Part shown: positions 46,871 through 55,425 of the stretch, one piece after another | How positions within the stretch are numbered: the stretch's first letter is position 1 | How the letters are laid out: each line of letters starts with the position of its first letter | DNA from: Persephonella marina EX-H1 | GTDB lineage: Bacteria; Aquificota; Aquificia; Aquificales; Hydrogenothermaceae | Assembly (NCBI RefSeq): GCF_000021565.1 | Contig: NC_012440.1 | Location: 1,442,210 to 1,506,209, forward strand | DNA length: 64,000 bases | Direction of reading: 5' to 3' | Position numbers and translations under genes: made by a program | Notes under the pieces: model-generated | Databases searched by the model: none | Told to the model about the DNA's origin: nothing | The model's input: only the letters and a program-made list of their open reading frames with translations

Positions 46871-46902
46871 CCCATTTTGAAATTTTTGGGAAAGTACTTA
46901 TA

Positions 46903-46960
46903 TTGACAGAGCCGGATAAAAAGATTATTATTTATCAATAATAGTAATAATTACTGATAA
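46903..46960 (+). promoter_or_regulatory. Divergent promoter with palindrome, driving a 29-residue peptide
   Basis: Plus strand: TTGACA (46903-46908), 17-base spacer, TATTAT (46926-46931). Immediately downstream lies a 29-bp imperfect inverted repeat (46932-46960) with outer arms TTATCA/TGATAA and inner arms TAAT/ATTA, covering the start point. Its sequence differs from the palindrome of the efflux promoter. The peptide ATG follows three bases after the repeat. Confidence 0.65.
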
Positions 46961-46963
46961 AAG

Positions 46964-47053
46964 ATGGATCAAAAACTAAAAGACAGTCTTATTATATCGC
47001 TTTCCTTTCTTTTAGGACTTTTTATAATCCTGTTTATATTTCTATTTATCTGA
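46964..47053 (+). CDS. Candidate 29-residue single-helix membrane peptide
   Basis: ATG frame of 30 codons: a short polar start (MDQKLKDS) and one strongly hydrophobic helix running to the end (LIISLSFLLGLFIILFIFLFI). The upstream ribosome site is weak (GATAAAAG), but a consensus-like promoter and palindrome end just before it. The last eight bases overlap the convergent pabB end. The size and topology recall small proteins that bind RND pumps (AcrZ is the known example), and it is divergent from an RND operon. That relation is speculation, and the frame could be chance in AT-rich DNA. Confidence 0.45.
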   Translation: MDQKLKDSLIISLSFLLGLFIILFIFLFI

Positions 47054-48200
47054 GAGACTCTATATTTGCTTTCAGTTTTATGATTGTCTCTTCATACTCC
47101 ATCTCAGGGTCTGAGTCAGCAACAATTCCACTTCCAACATATATACTGCATCTTTTGCCCTTAAAAATAGACTGTCTTATCGCCACACTCATAACAAAAT
47201 CCAGATCAGGTTTTATAAGGAATGTGGCACCACAGTATACAGATCTGCTCAGATCCTCAAGCTGTGATATTATCTCCATAGCTCTTATCTTTGGAGCTCC
47301 TGTTACCGATCCCGGTGGGAATGTGTTGTCTATTATCTCCTGAAGTGAGATGGATTTTTTTAGCTGAGAACTTACAGTTGATACCATCTGAAAGACGGAT
47401 CTGTATTTCTCTATCCCGAAAAGCTTTTCAACCTTTACAGATCCCTTTTCTGATATTCTTCCAAGATCATTCCTCATAAGATCTGTGATCATGAGATTCT
47501 CAGCCCTCTCCTTTTCTGAACTTTCAAGCTCAGATCTGAGCTTCTCATCCTCTTCAGGGGATCTTCCCCTTTTCCTTGTTCCCTTTATAGGTTTTGTTGT
47601 GATCCTTCTCCCTTCCTTCCTTAGAAAGAGCTCCATAGAAGCCGACACAACAGAAAAATGTATATCCTTTATAAGCATGAGATATGGGGCAGGCTGGTAG
47701 TTTATCAGATTGAAAAATACGGTCTCAGGATGAAAAAAACCTTTTATATCAACTCTATGGGCTATATTGACCTGGTATATCTCTCCTCTTGATATAAAAT
47801 CTTTTGCTTTAAGGACTTTTTCTATATATCTTTTCCTGTCTGTTCTGTATATTACATCCTCAATCTTATTTTTTAAATGTAGTTCAGGAATACTTATTTT
47901 TTTATAATTTTTAAAGAATATCCCGTAAATATCAGGAATTTTTATATCGTCCTGCTGAGGTATTCTTTTTTTTAAAGCTATCTTTTTACCATAGTTGTAA
48001 GATATAAAACCAGCACAGTAGTATCCTTTTTCCTTTATTAATTTTTCTATAAATAAAAAAGGTTTTTCCGTTTTAATCTTTCTGTCTTCTATGTACAGTA
48101 TTCCATTTTTATAAACAAGTTTTATTATCGGTTTATCAAACAGATATACTCCCTTATCTTTAAACCATCCATCCCTTTCAGAGTACAAATACACTTTCAT
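47046..48200 (-). CDS. pabB: Aminodeoxychorismate synthase component I
   Basis: Chorismate-binding enzyme that makes 4-amino-4-deoxychorismate for folate. The C-terminal catalytic half is well conserved: FFNLINYQPAPYLMLI, TKPIKGTRKRG, ENLMITDLMRNDLGRI, FPPGSVTGAPKIRAMEII, YCGATFLI and GSGIVADSDPEMEYEETI. The N-terminal region is short and divergent, as in small PabB proteins, and 384 residues fits PabB better than TrpE. The start is ATG 48200 with AAGGAAG; the frame extends seven codons upstream to a TTG that I consider unlikely. No pabA or pabC is adjacent. Confidence 0.9.
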   Translation of the reverse strand: MKVYLYSERDGWFKDKGVYLFDKPIIKLVYKNGILYIEDRKIKTEKPFLFIEKLIKEKGYYCAGFISYNYGKKIALKKRIPQQDDIKIPDIYGIFFKNYKKISIPELHLKNKIEDVIYRTDRKRYIEKVLKAKDFISRGEIYQVNIAHRVDIKGFFHPETVFFNLINYQPAPYLMLIKDIHFSVVSASMELFLRKEGRRITTKPIKGTRKRGRSPEEDEKLRSELESSEKERAENLMITDLMRNDLGRISEKGSVKVEKLFGIEKYRSVFQMVSTVSSQLKKSISLQEIIDNTFPPGSVTGAPKIRAMEIISQLEDLSRSVYCGATFLIKPDLDFVMSVAIRQSIFKGKRCSIYVGSGIVADSDPEMEYEETIIKLKANIESLR

Positions 48201-48266
48201 TAAAACTTCCTTCTGTAACAAAAAATGTTTATAATTATAATTAAGGATTACTCTAAGAGAGAAATA

Positions 48267-49037
48267 ATGAGAAAGCTTATACCTAAAGAAGAGCTTGATG
48301 CACTTTTTAAAGAAATATACAACACGGAAACAACAGAGATAGATTATACTACAGATAGAAAAGAATTAAAACTATTAGATGCAAGATACAGATTTTTAAT
48401 GTACAGGTATAAAACGGCACTGAAGAAGATATTTGTCTCAAATATACCCATTAAGGTCAGTATAAAAGAGACATCTGTAACAAAGAACAGGGAAGTTGAG
48501 GATAAAAATAACTTTCTCTACTCGTACGATGTGGAGGGAAAGTTCAGATTTTTCATAGGGATCTCTGAGAGTATTGCAACAGTTGAAAGAAAGATATATG
48601 AAGAGAACATTTACTCCCTTTTTAAAAATGAGAATAACCTCCACAGTATAATGGAAAATATATCACTTTCCATTGTAAAAACTGTGCAGAATGACTTTCC
48701 TTTTAAATTCAAAAAGATAAACAGCTCGGCAGTCCAGTTTTACAACGATGATTTTATAACGTTTGATTATAATCTGGAATTAGAAGGAGACAGTATCACA
48801 GTATCTCTTTTCTTTGAGGAACTGATGCTGGAGGCTGTTGAGACAGATGTGTTTATATTCTCTCCTCCAACATCCTATGGTAGAAAGTTACTGGAAAAGC
48901 TTAAAAGAAAGATTATCCTTAAACTATCTGTTGATAGCGAGCCTGTAGATATTGATCTTAGCAAGCTCAGAAAAGGTAGTGTTATAGACCTTGATAAGAT
49001 AAAATTTATGAACAGTGTAAAGGGAGAAGAAAGATAG
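48267..49037 (+). CDS. FliM-like flagellar switch protein, apparently truncated by a frame break
   Basis: Residues 1-16 (MRKLIPKEELDALFKE) match the CheY-binding EIDALL-type motif of FliM/FliY. A divergent FliM middle region follows (LKLLDARYRFLMYRYKTALKKIF onwards). The last part, KLSVDSEPVDIDLSKLRKGSVIDLDK, looks like the first half of a SpoA (FliN-like) domain, but the frame then ends in NSVKGEER. ATG 48267 is chosen because the motif starts there; the ribosome site is weak (AAGAGAGA). A FliN-like sequence continues in the -1 frame with no start codon. It may therefore be the first half of one 444-residue FliM/FliY-like protein. It is divergent from pabB. Confidence 0.65.
   Translation: MRKLIPKEELDALFKEIYNTETTEIDYTTDRKELKLLDARYRFLMYRYKTALKKIFVSNIPIKVSIKETSVTKNREVEDKNNFLYSYDVEGKFRFFIGISESIATVERKIYEENIYSLFKNENNLHSIMENISLSIVKTVQNDFPFKFKKINSSAVQFYNDDFITFDYNLELEGDSITVSLFFEELMLEAVETDVFIFSPPTSYGRKLLEKLKRKIILKLSVDSEPVDIDLSKLRKGSVIDLDKIKFMNSVKGEER
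49019..49025 (+). other. Canonical -1 slippery heptamer A AAG GGA between FliM-like and FliN-like frames
   Basis: Frame 0 reads GTA AAG GGA GAA GAA AGA TAG. A-AAG-GGA has the X-XXY-YYZ form in register. The -1 frame is open from 48998 to 49600 and has no ATG, GTG or TTG until 49280, so slippage inside 48998-49034 would join the two frames. The following GGAGAAG resembles an internal ribosome site. A missing base in the sequence is the plain alternative. Confidence 0.45.
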
Positions 49038-49600
49038 ATAGGTTAATATCGGATTTTTTAAAGGACAGGGTTGAGGATTTTAAAATAAAAGATGGATATT
49101 CTGGAGAGGTTGAAGGGGGATACTACTGCATATCTTCAAAAAAGGGAAATCTTTATATAAAGAATGATCTTTTTGTTTTCTTTGTTTTTCAGGAAGGGTC
49201 TGGCTGGGGAGAAAGTCTGTTTGAGAAGATATTTGAGGATAAGGATTACAGATCGGAGATTATTGAAAGTTCAAGGAAGGTGAATGGGACGGTAAGTGTT
49301 GATATAGTTGCAGATGGTAACCTTTATGAGAATGGGATTATTATAGAGCCTTTCATTGAAGAGGAAAAGGAGGAGGTTCCCTGTCAGAAGAATATACCAC
49401 TTCCTGTTGTTATTAGACTGATGAGCAGGGATATTCCTGTTTCAGATATTGATAGAATAGGAGAAACAACGGAGATCCTCGTTTCAGAAAAGGAAGAAAA
49501 GGATGTTGAGCTTCTCGTGAATGGAGAGATAATAGGAAAGGGTGTGGTTTTTAAAGATAGCGGTTCTTTAAAACTAAAAATAACTGATCTGTATCTTTAA
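49037..49600 (+). CDS. FliN-like (SpoA-domain) reading frame without its own start codon
   Basis: 188 codons open after the FliM-like stop. The C-terminal 75 residues read PVVIRLMSRDIPVSDIDRIG, then TEILVSEKEEKDVELLVNGEIIGKG and LKLKITDLYL. This is the pattern of the FliN/SpoA domain of the flagellar C-ring. The preceding 110 residues (KDGYSGEVEGGYYCISSKKG onwards) show normal codon use but no family I know. The first standard start is GTG at 49280, inside the coding region and with poor ribosome-site spacing. I prefer translation by frameshift from the FliM-like gene, or a sequence error. An AUA start overlapping the TAG cannot be excluded. Confidence 0.6.
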   Translation, partial: DRLISDFLKDRVEDFKIKDGYSGEVEGGYYCISSKKGNLYIKNDLFVFFVFQEGSGWGESLFEKIFEDKDYRSEIIESSRKVNGTVSVDIVADGNLYENGIIIEPFIEEEKEEVPCQKNIPLPVVIRLMSRDIPVSDIDRIGETTEILVSEKEEKDVELLVNGEIIGKGVVFKDSGSLKLKITDLYL

Positions 49601-49602
49601 GT

Positions 49603-51639
49603 ATGGAAGCTTTATTTTTTTCCTGGATAATACTTCTTATAGCTGTTTACTTTTTAAACAGAGGGATAGAGAAGCATATATTCCTCTATCTGTCCATAGT
49701 TCCCCTTTTTCTGTCCTCTATATCGGAAAATTTCTACATGACAGCGGAGTTTAAAGACTTTTTTTATATACTGTTCATTCTGTTTGTTTTTCTCTTTCTT
49801 AACAACGATAAACCTTTAAAATTTAAGATACCTTTTGTTGTATGGTTCCTCGTCCTTGGGATGGTATCTCTTGCAGGATCTGTTTACAGTAAAGATTATC
49901 TTACATTTACGGTTCCCCTTGCTTTCATAACACTGATGTTCAGAAATTACAGAAACCGACTTGATTTCCTTATATGGACCTTGATAGTTTTCTTTAATGC
50001 TGTCCTTTTCCTTGCATTAAACAGTTTCTTTTACTACGGAAACCTTCTTCTTCCTGTATACATTCTGATAAACAGTATATCCGAGTATACTGAGACAGCA
50101 GAACAGGAGAAAAAGGATTACAGAGAGCTTGTTGATAGAGCTATACAGAGTGAGATACAGAAACAGTACTCTGAACTTGATGATGAACTTAAGATAACAT
50201 ACAAGAAGCTAAAAGAGATATTCAAGCTGAGTAACTACACAATACTTCCTATAAAGCTTGAGGATATTGCCGAGAGGGTTGTTGAGGGATTACACAATCT
50301 TGGTTACTCAGGTGTTATTATATACATTGAGGATAATGATAAGGAGATATTCAAAAAAAGCGGGTTCTTTCCTAATATTAAAAGATTCCGTGAGAGCAGG
50401 TTTGAGGAGATAGATAAGATACATATATCCGAGGATGAAAAATCAATATTTCTTCCAATGTACAGTGATAAAGGTAAGATAGGGATATTAGGTGTTTACA
50501 AAAAGGAGAGAATATTTCCCAAAGAGATAGAGTATCTCTCAACATACGCAAACTCCGTTGCAACATCTATAGCGAAAACACTCTACTTTGATAAGATAAA
50601 CAAACTTCAGGAGCTTTTTGGAAAAACGTTTGAGTCTGTTGATATTGGTATAGCTATCGTTGGTAAAGATTTTCAGGTTGAGACTGTAAACTCTGCGCTT
50701 GAGAAGATAGTTGGACATAAGATAACAGGTGATCTGTTTGAGAACATACCTGAACTTCTTCCTTTAAAATCGGAGATAGAAGAAGTTATAAGTAAAAAAC
50801 AGCCTCTTGATACAGTTTTCTCATCAGTAAGCAAGAAAGGTTTTATATACAGGGTTAAGGTTCTTCCCCTCGCATCAACACCTGAGGAGAAGGAGCATAT
50901 AGAGAAGCTTGTTATCATTATTGAGGATATAACGGAGAAAGAAAAGTTAGAGGCACAGCTTTTACAGACAGAAAAACATGCTGTTATAGGAAAACTTGCG
51001 GCGGGACTGTCCCACGATATAAAAAATCCTCTTACAGCTATCTCCGCTTATGCATTTACAGTTAAGAAAAGGGGAGAAAAGCTAAAAGATAAAACACTTA
51101 TAAATCTCGGAGAAAAAATAGAAAATAACAGCAGAAGGGCCGAGGATATAATAAACAAACTTTTAAATTATGCCAAACCTTCATACTACAAGGAGAAAAA
51201 GGTTGATCTCAGAGAGGTTTTAAATACATCTATAGATTTCTCAATCCCGGCATCAAAGAGAAAAAATATTAAAATAAATAAGAGGCTTGAGAAAGGTGTT
51301 TTTGTTTATGGGGATCCTGGATCTCTACAGCAGGTCTTCATAAACCTTATAATAAACGCTGCTGAGGCTATGAATTATTCAGGAAATATATGGATATCGC
51401 TGAGAAAAAATGGAAACAGAGCTGTTATAAAGATAAGAGACAGCGGAGAAGGGATACCTGATAGTATTAAGGATGAGATATTTGATCCGTTTTTTACAAC
51501 GAAGGAAAAGGGAACGGGTCTCGGTCTTTCAGTCGTCAAAAGGATCGTAAATGACCACAGAGGTGAGATAGATTTTGAAAGTAAAGAGGGAGAAGGAACA
51601 GAGTTTATAATAAAACTACCTCTTGCAGAGGACGAGTGA
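49603..51639 (+). CDS. Membrane sensor histidine kinase (7TM-GAF-PAS-HisKA-HATPase)
   Basis: 678 residues. About six or seven hydrophobic helices fill residues 5-165. A coiled linker (EYTETAEQEKKDYRELVDRA) follows, then a GAF-like domain (about 215-330), a PAS domain (about 340-445), HisKA with the phospho-acceptor His471 in LSHDIKNPL, and HATPase_c with N box FINLIINAAEAM, G1 IRDSGEGIP, F box FDPFFTTKEKGTGLGLS. All catalytic boxes are intact. Its layout resembles PrsK- and NtrB-like kinases paired with sigma-54 activators. The following regulator gene starts at its stop (TGATG), so they form a pair. Three bases separate it from the FliN-like frame, suggesting flagellar control. Confidence 0.9.
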   Translation: MEALFFSWIILLIAVYFLNRGIEKHIFLYLSIVPLFLSSISENFYMTAEFKDFFYILFILFVFLFLNNDKPLKFKIPFVVWFLVLGMVSLAGSVYSKDYLTFTVPLAFITLMFRNYRNRLDFLIWTLIVFFNAVLFLALNSFFYYGNLLLPVYILINSISEYTETAEQEKKDYRELVDRAIQSEIQKQYSELDDELKITYKKLKEIFKLSNYTILPIKLEDIAERVVEGLHNLGYSGVIIYIEDNDKEIFKKSGFFPNIKRFRESRFEEIDKIHISEDEKSIFLPMYSDKGKIGILGVYKKERIFPKEIEYLSTYANSVATSIAKTLYFDKINKLQELFGKTFESVDIGIAIVGKDFQVETVNSALEKIVGHKITGDLFENIPELLPLKSEIEEVISKKQPLDTVFSSVSKKGFIYRVKVLPLASTPEEKEHIEKLVIIIEDITEKEKLEAQLLQTEKHAVIGKLAAGLSHDIKNPLTAISAYAFTVKKRGEKLKDKTLINLGEKIENNSRRAEDIINKLLNYAKPSYYKEKKVDLREVLNTSIDFSIPASKRKNIKINKRLEKGVFVYGDPGSLQQVFINLIINAAEAMNYSGNIWISLRKNGNRAVIKIRDSGEGIPDSIKDEIFDPFFTTKEKGTGLGLSVVKRIVNDHRGEIDFESKEGEGTEFIIKLPLAEDE

Positions 51640-53033
51640 TGGAAAAGGGAAGGATACTTATAGTTGATGATGAGGTGGATATCCTCCAGTCTTTCCAGAT
51701 AATCCTTGAGGAAGAAGGTTACTATGTGGAAACGACAGATAATCCAAGAGAAGCTCTGGAGAGACTGAAGGAAAAGAGTTTTGACCTTGTTATGTCAGAT
51801 ATGAGAATGCCAAACATGACAGGTGAGGAATTTCTTATAGAGCTGAGAAAGTTCAATAAGGTTACAAGCTTTATCGTTATGACAGCTTACGGAACGATTG
51901 AGAATGCTGTCAGATGTATGAAGGAAGGGGCTTTCCACTATATATCAAAACCTATAGATTTTAACGACCCAGGAGTCTGGAAACTGATACAGGAAGCTGT
52001 GGAAAAATCTCAGATACTTCAGGAAAATATAAGACTAAAGACAGAGCTTGAGAGTTTAAGATCTGACAAAAACCCGATACTAACAAAAAATCCACAGATG
52101 CTTCAGATTATAGAGTATATAAAAAAGGTTGCACCCCTTGATCTTACGGTACTCATATATGGAGAAAGTGGAGTTGGTAAAGAGCTTGTGGCTAAGGCCA
52201 TTCACAATCTCAGTACGAGAAGTGATAAGCCTTTCATACCAATAAACTGTGCAAATATATCACCTGATATTATGGAAGCTGAGTTTTTTGGTTATAAAAA
52301 AGGATCTTTCACAGGTGCAACAGAGGACAGGAAAGGGATAATAGAAAGGGCCAACGGAGGGACGATATTTTTAGATGAGATAGGAGAACTCCCGTTAGAT
52401 ATACAGGGGAAGCTTTTAAGATTTCTTCAGGAAAAAGAGATAAGAAGGATAGGGGACGACAGGGCTATATATGTTGATGTCAGAGTTATAGCGGCAACAA
52501 ACAGAGATCTACAGAAGCTTGTTTCTGAAGGTAAGTTCAGGGAGGATCTTTTTTACAGGATAGAAGGGCTGAAGATTTATATACCACCTTTAAGGGAGAG
52601 AAAGGAGGATATACCGGTTCTTGTTAAGAATTTTATTGATATTTTTAATGAAAAATACGGAGGAAATATAAAAGGGATCACATCAAAGGCTATGGAGATA
52701 CTCCTGAACTATGACTGGCCGGGGAATATAAGACAGCTTGAGAATGTTGTAAATAAAGCGTGTGTCCTTGCATCGGACAGTGAGTACATAAATGAGAATC
52801 ATATAGATCCATCCATAAAGTTCAGTATAAAACAGGAGTTTCCACTTGAGTACTCACAGGCAAAAAAGATGCATATGGACAGATTTATGAAAACATACCT
52901 TAAGGTTCTCCTTACAATGACTGAAGGAAATATCACACAGGCGGCCAAACTTGCCAATATTGAGAGACAGTCACTCCAGAAACTTCTGAAGAAGTACAAT
53001 GTTAACCCTTCAGAGTTCAGGAAGATCCCTTGA
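51639..53033 (+). CDS. Sigma-54-dependent response regulator (NtrC/FlgR family)
   Basis: 464 residues. The receiver domain has ILIVDDEVDIL and phospho-acceptor Asp54 in MSDMRMPNMTG. The AAA+ sigma-54 domain has Walker A GESGVGKE, the sigma-54-contacting KGSFTGA (usual form GAFTGA, with Ala to Ser), Walker B GGTIFLDEIGELP and the R-finger region LFYRIEGLKIYIPPLRERKEDIP. The C-terminal Fis-type HTH reads GNITQAAKLANIERQSLQKLLKKY. Start ATG 51639 overlaps the kinase TGA by one base. The ser variant of GAFTGA is common. Targets are unknown; flagellar genes are plausible from the FliM/FliN-like neighbours. Confidence 0.94.
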   Translation: MEKGRILIVDDEVDILQSFQIILEEEGYYVETTDNPREALERLKEKSFDLVMSDMRMPNMTGEEFLIELRKFNKVTSFIVMTAYGTIENAVRCMKEGAFHYISKPIDFNDPGVWKLIQEAVEKSQILQENIRLKTELESLRSDKNPILTKNPQMLQIIEYIKKVAPLDLTVLIYGESGVGKELVAKAIHNLSTRSDKPFIPINCANISPDIMEAEFFGYKKGSFTGATEDRKGIIERANGGTIFLDEIGELPLDIQGKLLRFLQEKEIRRIGDDRAIYVDVRVIAATNRDLQKLVSEGKFREDLFYRIEGLKIYIPPLRERKEDIPVLVKNFIDIFNEKYGGNIKGITSKAMEILLNYDWPGNIRQLENVVNKACVLASDSEYINENHIDPSIKFSIKQEFPLEYSQAKKMHMDRFMKTYLKVLLTMTEGNITQAAKLANIERQSLQKLLKKYNVNPSEFRKIP

Positions 53034-53081
53034 AAATTACCGTTATATGTATAACTTTTGTGCAAAAACAGGAGGACAGGT

Positions 53082-55415
53082 TTGCTTAGAGAGATGGTAA
53101 AGATAAGGGAGAAAGATATAAATCTTGTTGAGTATGACAGATTTCTGGAAAAACTGTCTGAACTTACTGTAAATGAGAAAACAAAGGAAAAGATAAAAAA
53201 ACTCAGACCTTTAACGGAGAAAAATGATGTTTTAAAAGCTGTTTCGGTTACAGATGATTTTATAGATATTGTAAATAAGGAGGGATACTTCCCATTAACG
53301 GAGTATCCTGATATTGAAGAGGCTATAGGTCTTCTATCAATAGAGGAAAGTATTCTTTCACCAAAGGAGATCCTTGATATAGGGAAGATACTTAAGATAT
53401 CAAGGGATATTAAGAAAGTTCTCTCACCTTATATAAAGGAAAGGGAAAATATACAGCCATTGTACAGGGATCTTTTCTCCTCAAGGGAGATAGAGAGGAT
53501 AATAGAGGACAGTATTGATCCTTCAGGTATGGTTAAGGATTCTGCTAGCAGGGATCTTTTACAGATAAGAAAAAGTATAAAAGAGGTTGAGAAAACGCTT
53601 ATATCAATACTTGAGAACATTATAAACAGCCATAAGTATCAGGATGTAATACAGGAGAGAATAATAACTGTAAGAAAGGACAGGTATGTCATCCCTGTAA
53701 AACAGAACTTCTCATCAAAGATAAAAGGTATCATACACGACAGATCATCATCAGGACAGACAGTTTATATTGAACCTGTAAATGTTGTTGAGCTTAACAA
53801 CAGGCTCTCAGACCTTAAGATAAGAGAGCATATAGAGATTAGAAAGATACTTAAATTTCTGACCGATATTCTGAGAAACAGGCTTACAGATATAAGAAAA
53901 ACATTTGATGCTGTAATCAACTTTGACTATCTTTACACTGTATACAAATTTTCCTCAGAGTATAAAGGTGTTTTTCCGGGAGTTTCAGATCAGCTTAACC
54001 TGATAGAAGCAAGACATCCACTCTTTCTGATGAACTCAAAGGATTTTGTACCTGTAGATATAAAGATAGAAAAATCAAAAAAGGGTCTCGTGATAACAGG
54101 TCCAAACACAGGTGGAAAAACTGTTACACTTAAGACAGCGGGACTTTTATCCATGATATTCCAGACGGGGATACCTATTCCCGTATCAGAGGGAAGTGAG
54201 ATACCTGTTTTTGACTGGGTATACGCAGATATAGGAGATATGCAGAGCATAGAGCAGAACCTCTCCACATACTCTGCACATATAAAGAATATTCAGGAGA
54301 TACTTGAGAGAATAACGGAAAGATCACTTGTTCTACTAGATGAGCTTATTCCAGGAACAGATCCTGATGAGGGATCTGCTATAGGTATAGGTATCATGGA
54401 AAAGATAAAGGAGAAGAACGCCTACTGTATGATAACCACTCATTTCAAACAGATAAAGATGTTTGCCCTTTCTGATGACTATTTTGAGGTTGCTTCTGTA
54501 GGTTTTGACAGGGAAAACCTGACCCCAACATACAGTATTCATTACAGATCAGTAGGTCAGAGTATGGCTTTTTACATAGCTGAGAGACTTGGATTTGATG
54601 CAGATATTCTCCACAGGGCAAGAAGATATCTGTCTGAAAGCTCACTTAAGCTCTCAGAGGCTATTGAAAAACTTGAGAGATATAAAGAAGCCTATGAGAA
54701 GGAGCACTCAGAACTTGTCAGACTGAAAAAACAGCTGAAAATGGATCAGGAGAGATACTCAAAACTTGTGAAGGAGCTTGAAGAGGAAAAGAAGAAAAGA
54801 TGGAGGTCAGCAACTAAGGAGGTTGAAGAGTATATTGAAAATCTGAGAAAAGAGGGTTACAGGATACTGGATGAGATAAAGAAAAAGCCGACTGGAAAAG
54901 AGCTTGAGAGATTTATCATACAGAAGAAGAGAGATATAGAGGGCATCATCCCTGAAGAAGATCAGTCAGCTGAATCTATAGATATTGGGGATAATGTAAA
55001 GATAAAAGGTAAAAGTACTGTAGGAGAGGTTATATCTGTAAGGGAAGACAGGGCAAATGTGAACTTTAATGGTATCAAGATATGGGTTAAGCTCTCAGAG
55101 CTTGAGAAGGTGGAGAAAGAAAAGAAAGATAAGGAGAAGAGATTTAAGATCAGAAAATCTGTAACTCCAGTAGGAAAGCCTGAGATAAAGCTTATAGGAA
55201 AAACAAAGGAAGAGGCATTAAGGGAGCTTTCTGACTTTATAGATAAAGCTGTTGTTGAGGGATTTACAACCTTAAGGATAATCCATGGTTATGGATCGGG
55301 AATACTGAGAAAAGCTGTCAGGGAATATTTAGACAGACTGCCTTATAATATTAGCTACGAGGATGCACCTTACCATGAGGGAGGTATGGGTGTTACAGTT
55401 GTTCACATAAAATAA
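53082..55415 (+). CDS. mutS2: MutS2 family protein (anti-recombination / ribosome-rescue nuclease)
   Basis: 777 residues. It has the MutS core and clamp domains (about 1-310) without the mismatch-binding domain I of MutS. The ATPase has Walker A GPNTGGKT starting at Gly340, then ADIGDMQSIEQNLSTYSAH and LLDELIPGTDPDEGSAIG. A long coiled coil lies around residues 510-610, a KOW-like patch (GDNVKIKGKSTVGEV) around 630-680, and a C-terminal Smr domain has the HGYGSGILRKAV motif. TTG start at 53082 with GGAGG six bases upstream; longer in-frame starts lack a ribosome site. MutS2 suppresses homologous recombination in some bacteria and splits collided ribosomes in others. Either role is possible here. 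Confidence 0.95.
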   Translation: MLREMVKIREKDINLVEYDRFLEKLSELTVNEKTKEKIKKLRPLTEKNDVLKAVSVTDDFIDIVNKEGYFPLTEYPDIEEAIGLLSIEESILSPKEILDIGKILKISRDIKKVLSPYIKERENIQPLYRDLFSSREIERIIEDSIDPSGMVKDSASRDLLQIRKSIKEVEKTLISILENIINSHKYQDVIQERIITVRKDRYVIPVKQNFSSKIKGIIHDRSSSGQTVYIEPVNVVELNNRLSDLKIREHIEIRKILKFLTDILRNRLTDIRKTFDAVINFDYLYTVYKFSSEYKGVFPGVSDQLNLIEARHPLFLMNSKDFVPVDIKIEKSKKGLVITGPNTGGKTVTLKTAGLLSMIFQTGIPIPVSEGSEIPVFDWVYADIGDMQSIEQNLSTYSAHIKNIQEILERITERSLVLLDELIPGTDPDEGSAIGIGIMEKIKEKNAYCMITTHFKQIKMFALSDDYFEVASVGFDRENLTPTYSIHYRSVGQSMAFYIAERLGFDADILHRARRYLSESSLKLSEAIEKLERYKEAYEKEHSELVRLKKQLKMDQERYSKLVKELEEEKKKRWRSATKEVEEYIENLRKEGYRILDEIKKKPTGKELERFIIQKKRDIEGIIPEEDQSAESIDIGDNVKIKGKSTVGEVISVREDRANVNFNGIKIWVKLSELEKVEKEKKDKEKRFKIRKSVTPVGKPEIKLIGKTKEEALRELSDFIDKAVVEGFTTLRIIHGYGSGILRKAVREYLDRLPYNISYEDAPYHEGGMGVTVVHIK

Positions 55416-55425
55416 GGAGGGCATT

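Noticed and set aside
46871-46900. CCCA...TGGG symmetry between the two divergent promoters as a third operator
   Set aside because: Only four bases per arm match and the interior is not symmetric. Chance in AT-rich DNA is likely.
49280-49600. FliN-like protein starting at GTG 49280 as an independent 106-residue gene
   Set aside because: The same frame is open with normal codon use for 240 bases upstream, and the AAGGAAG before the GTG is too close to serve as a ribosome site.
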